From assembly GCA_019746155.1 (NCBI GenBank), contig JAIESJ010000213.1, forward strand, positions 1 through 6,247: a DNA stretch of 6,247 nt, in the 5' to 3' direction. The translations under genes and the position numbers were made by a program. Source of the stretch: Burkholderiales bacterium (GTDB lineage Bacteria; Pseudomonadota; Gammaproteobacteria; Burkholderiales; SG8-41). The notes beneath the pieces were generated by a model that saw only the letters and a list, made by a program, of their open reading frames with translations, was not told the DNA's origin and did not search any database. Positions 5,079 through 6,247 of this stretch are shown here, in pieces. The stretch's first letter is position 1. Every line of letters begins with the position of its first letter.

Positions 5079-6124
5079 TTCACAGCCGCCACCAAGCGTT
5101 CGACTTTGGTTTCTTCGCCCGGCGCCTCAGCCGGGGCTTCAGCCGCCGTTTCCTCGAAAGCAATCGGCTTCAGGCGCGTGCGGTTGACCTTGAGCTCGAA
5201 AATATCGAAGCGATTGTAGTAACCGGCCACGTCGTGAAACTGCTTGGGCTCGACGCACTGATTAATATCGATCTCTTGGTAGAGGATGCCTTCGCTGTCT
5301 TGCAGCGGCGCACCGAGGGCTTCCCCGGTCGGGCCGATCACGACCGAGATGCCGCGTGGTGTGCGTTCGAGAATTTCGCCCACCGATGGATCAGCGTTGA
5401 CCAGAAGGCTGCGCATCTTGTCGTCCATGAAGCCGGAGGCGACGATATTGAACACCTTAGCCTCGAAGGAATGCGCACCAGCACGGATCCGGATAGCGCT
5501 CTCGAGATCATAATTGCCGCCGTCGCGCGGATCGCGCGTCGGCCATAGCGGTGGATATGACGAGATATGAACCTGCTCCCCCTGTGCCATCAGCGCGTAA
5601 CGCGCCAACGGGTTGGTATTCTCGCCGCAGATCAGCGCCCCCAAGCGGCCGATGCGGGTGTCGCTCACCTTGAGCCCTGCGCCATCGCCGTTGGTCCAGA
5701 CGAGCTTCTCGTAGAACGTTGGCACGAGCTTGCGATGGTGGTTCAACACCGTGCCGTCATCGCCGATCAGCAGGTTGGTGTTCCAGAGACAGCCGACGCT
5801 GACATCGCTTCTTTCGTTGATGCCGACCGAAACAAAAATTCCCCGGCGCCGCGCTTCCTCGCACAGTCGCGATAATTCCTTGCCCGGCAACACCAGAGAA
5901 TTTTCTGCGAGTTGACAGAAAAACTGGTGGTTGTAGATCGGCGCCCATAATGCCGACCACACCGGAAACGCCGGAATATAAGTTTCCGGAAACACCACCA
6001 GCTGCGCCCCGTTGCGTGCGGCCTCGCGAATCAAGTCGCACGTTTTTTCCACGGTCGCATCGCGATCGAGGAAGACCGGGGCGACATGAGCGGCCGCCGC
6101 CTTGAAGATAGGATAACCGCTCAT
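5075..6124 (-). CDS. Nitrilase / carbon-nitrogen hydrolase, nitrilase branch
   Basis: This 349-residue cytoplasmic enzyme has the full catalytic set of the nitrilase superfamily: Glu47 in FPETYIP, Lys132 in HHRKLVPTFYEK (with the accessory Glu139), and nucleophile Cys166 in LICGENTNPLARYALMAQGE. The CGENTNPL context and the HISSYPP segment after it are typical of true nitrilases, which hydrolyse organic nitriles (or cyanide) to acids plus ammonia; they usually form spiral oligomers. The final 30 residues (320-349) are an Ala/Pro/Glu-rich tail (AAEAPAEAPGEE) ending in a basic, hydrophobic segment; nitrilase tails vary and affect oligomer assembly. The start is ATG 6124, close after GGAGGG (6133-6128). 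It is 50 bases from the preceding minus-strand stop, and its own stop overlaps the membrane-protein start, so an operon is likely. The precise substrate cannot be read; an amidase is less likely given the Cys motif. Confidence 0.93.
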   Translation of the reverse strand: MSGYPIFKAAAAHVAPVFLDRDATVEKTCDLIREAARNGAQLVVFPETYIPAFPVWSALWAPIYNHQFFCQLAENSLVLPGKELSRLCEEARRRGIFVSVGINERSDVSVGCLWNTNLLIGDDGTVLNHHRKLVPTFYEKLVWTNGDGAGLKVSDTRIGRLGALICGENTNPLARYALMAQGEQVHISSYPPLWPTRDPRDGGNYDLESAIRIRAGAHSFEAKVFNIVASGFMDDKMRSLLVNADPSVGEILERTPRGISVVIGPTGEALGAPLQDSEGILYQEIDINQCVEPKQFHDVAGYYNRFDIFELKVNRTRLKPIAFEETAAEAPAEAPGEETKVERLVAAVK

Positions 6125-6174
6125 ACGCCCTCCATTATAGTTGCCGTTGCACCGCCGTCGCTTGCGCGGTGCAT
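6125..6174 (-). promoter_or_regulatory. Short spacer with nitrilase ribosome site and a TATAAT box
   Basis: Read on the minus strand, GGAGGGC (6133-6127) lies just before the nitrilase ATG and is a strong ribosome site. Immediately before it is a perfect TATAAT (6139-6134). No matching -35 is seen 16-18 bases further upstream (AGCGAC-like). A start 7 bases after this box would fall inside the ribosome site and remove most of it. The box may therefore be fortuitous, with expression coming from the upstream gene. The ribosome site is secure; the promoter is not. Confidence 0.4.
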
Positions 6175-6247
6175 TTACACGGCTTCCTTGGTAAAGTCAT
6201 TGCGCGGCAGGAACAGGCTTTCGATTTCCTTGGCCGAGATCGGCTTC
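6175..6247 (-). CDS. C-terminal end of an unidentified protein (partial)
   Basis: On the minus strand a frame open from the window edge reads SAKEIESLFLPRNDFTKEAV (preceded by KPI) and stops with TAA at 6177-6175. The residue pattern is protein-like and the stop lies 50 bases before the nitrilase start in the same direction, so it is probably the preceding gene of the same operon. The 23 visible residues do not let me name a family. The rest lies beyond the window. Confidence 0.6.
   Translation of the reverse strand, partial: KPISAKEIESLFLPRNDFTKEAV

Noticed and set aside
1..6247. CRISPR arrays, tRNA or rRNA genes, riboswitches, phage attachment sites
   Set aside because: I saw no regularly spaced direct repeats, no cloverleaf-like segments, and no long structured leader. 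Intergenic spaces are short apart from the transposase remnant.

Overview
The window is GC-rich and compactly coded, and it looks like a betaproteobacterial chromosome, probably Burkholderiales or a relative. Three things suggest this: a PrmC-like C-terminus followed by a CGFS glutaredoxin (prmC-grxD order), an orphan periplasmic binding protein of the Bug/TctC family that is expanded in that group, and AGGAG-type ribosome sites with 4-base gene overlaps. The taxonomic call is an inference.

Layout, left to right. (a) 1-477, housekeeping end: the last 16 codons of a probable prmC, a promoter, the monothiol glutaredoxin gene grxD, and a strong hairpin terminator with a 16-bp perfect stem. (b) 530-4094, a plus-strand catabolic operon: a near-consensus promoter whose predicted start site falls on the start codon of a GntR/HutC-type regulator, with two short inverted repeats over the -10 and the start codon; the regulator gene; the two subunits of a split aconitase-X (AcnX, DUF521/DUF126) dehydratase; and a secreted Bug-family solute receptor. 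Genes overlap by 4 bases or are 11 and 26 bases apart. (c) 4113-4419, a frameshifted, truncated remnant of an IS630-type transposase. (d) 4452-4490, a bidirectional terminator with an 18-bp perfect stem between converging operons. (e) 6247-4470, a minus-strand operon: the tail of an unidentified gene, a nitrilase with an intact Glu-Lys-Cys triad, and an unrecognised polytopic membrane protein whose start overlaps the nitrilase stop (ATGA) and whose last codons lie inside the terminator stem.

How the genes may work together: the Bug protein would bind a small carboxylate in the periplasm, the AcnX pair would dehydrate a hydroxy-acid or hydroxyproline-like intermediate, and the GntR protein would sense a pathway metabolite and control the operon and itself. 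No TctA/TctB membrane subunits are present, so the receptor would need a permease encoded elsewhere.

The best candidate for something undescribed is the AcnX pair. Compared with the family patterns I remember, both subunits have lost hallmark active-site residues at the same time: the GCPH-like motif reads SGPQ and the ESSA-like motif reads GDTGT in the large subunit, and the serine-rich loop reads KGGIAAGW in the small one. The fold and the surrounding motifs are otherwise kept. This suggests a divergent AcnX subfamily with a different metal site or substrate, dedicated to this GntR-AcnX-Bug operon. The second candidate is the nitrilase-membrane protein pair.
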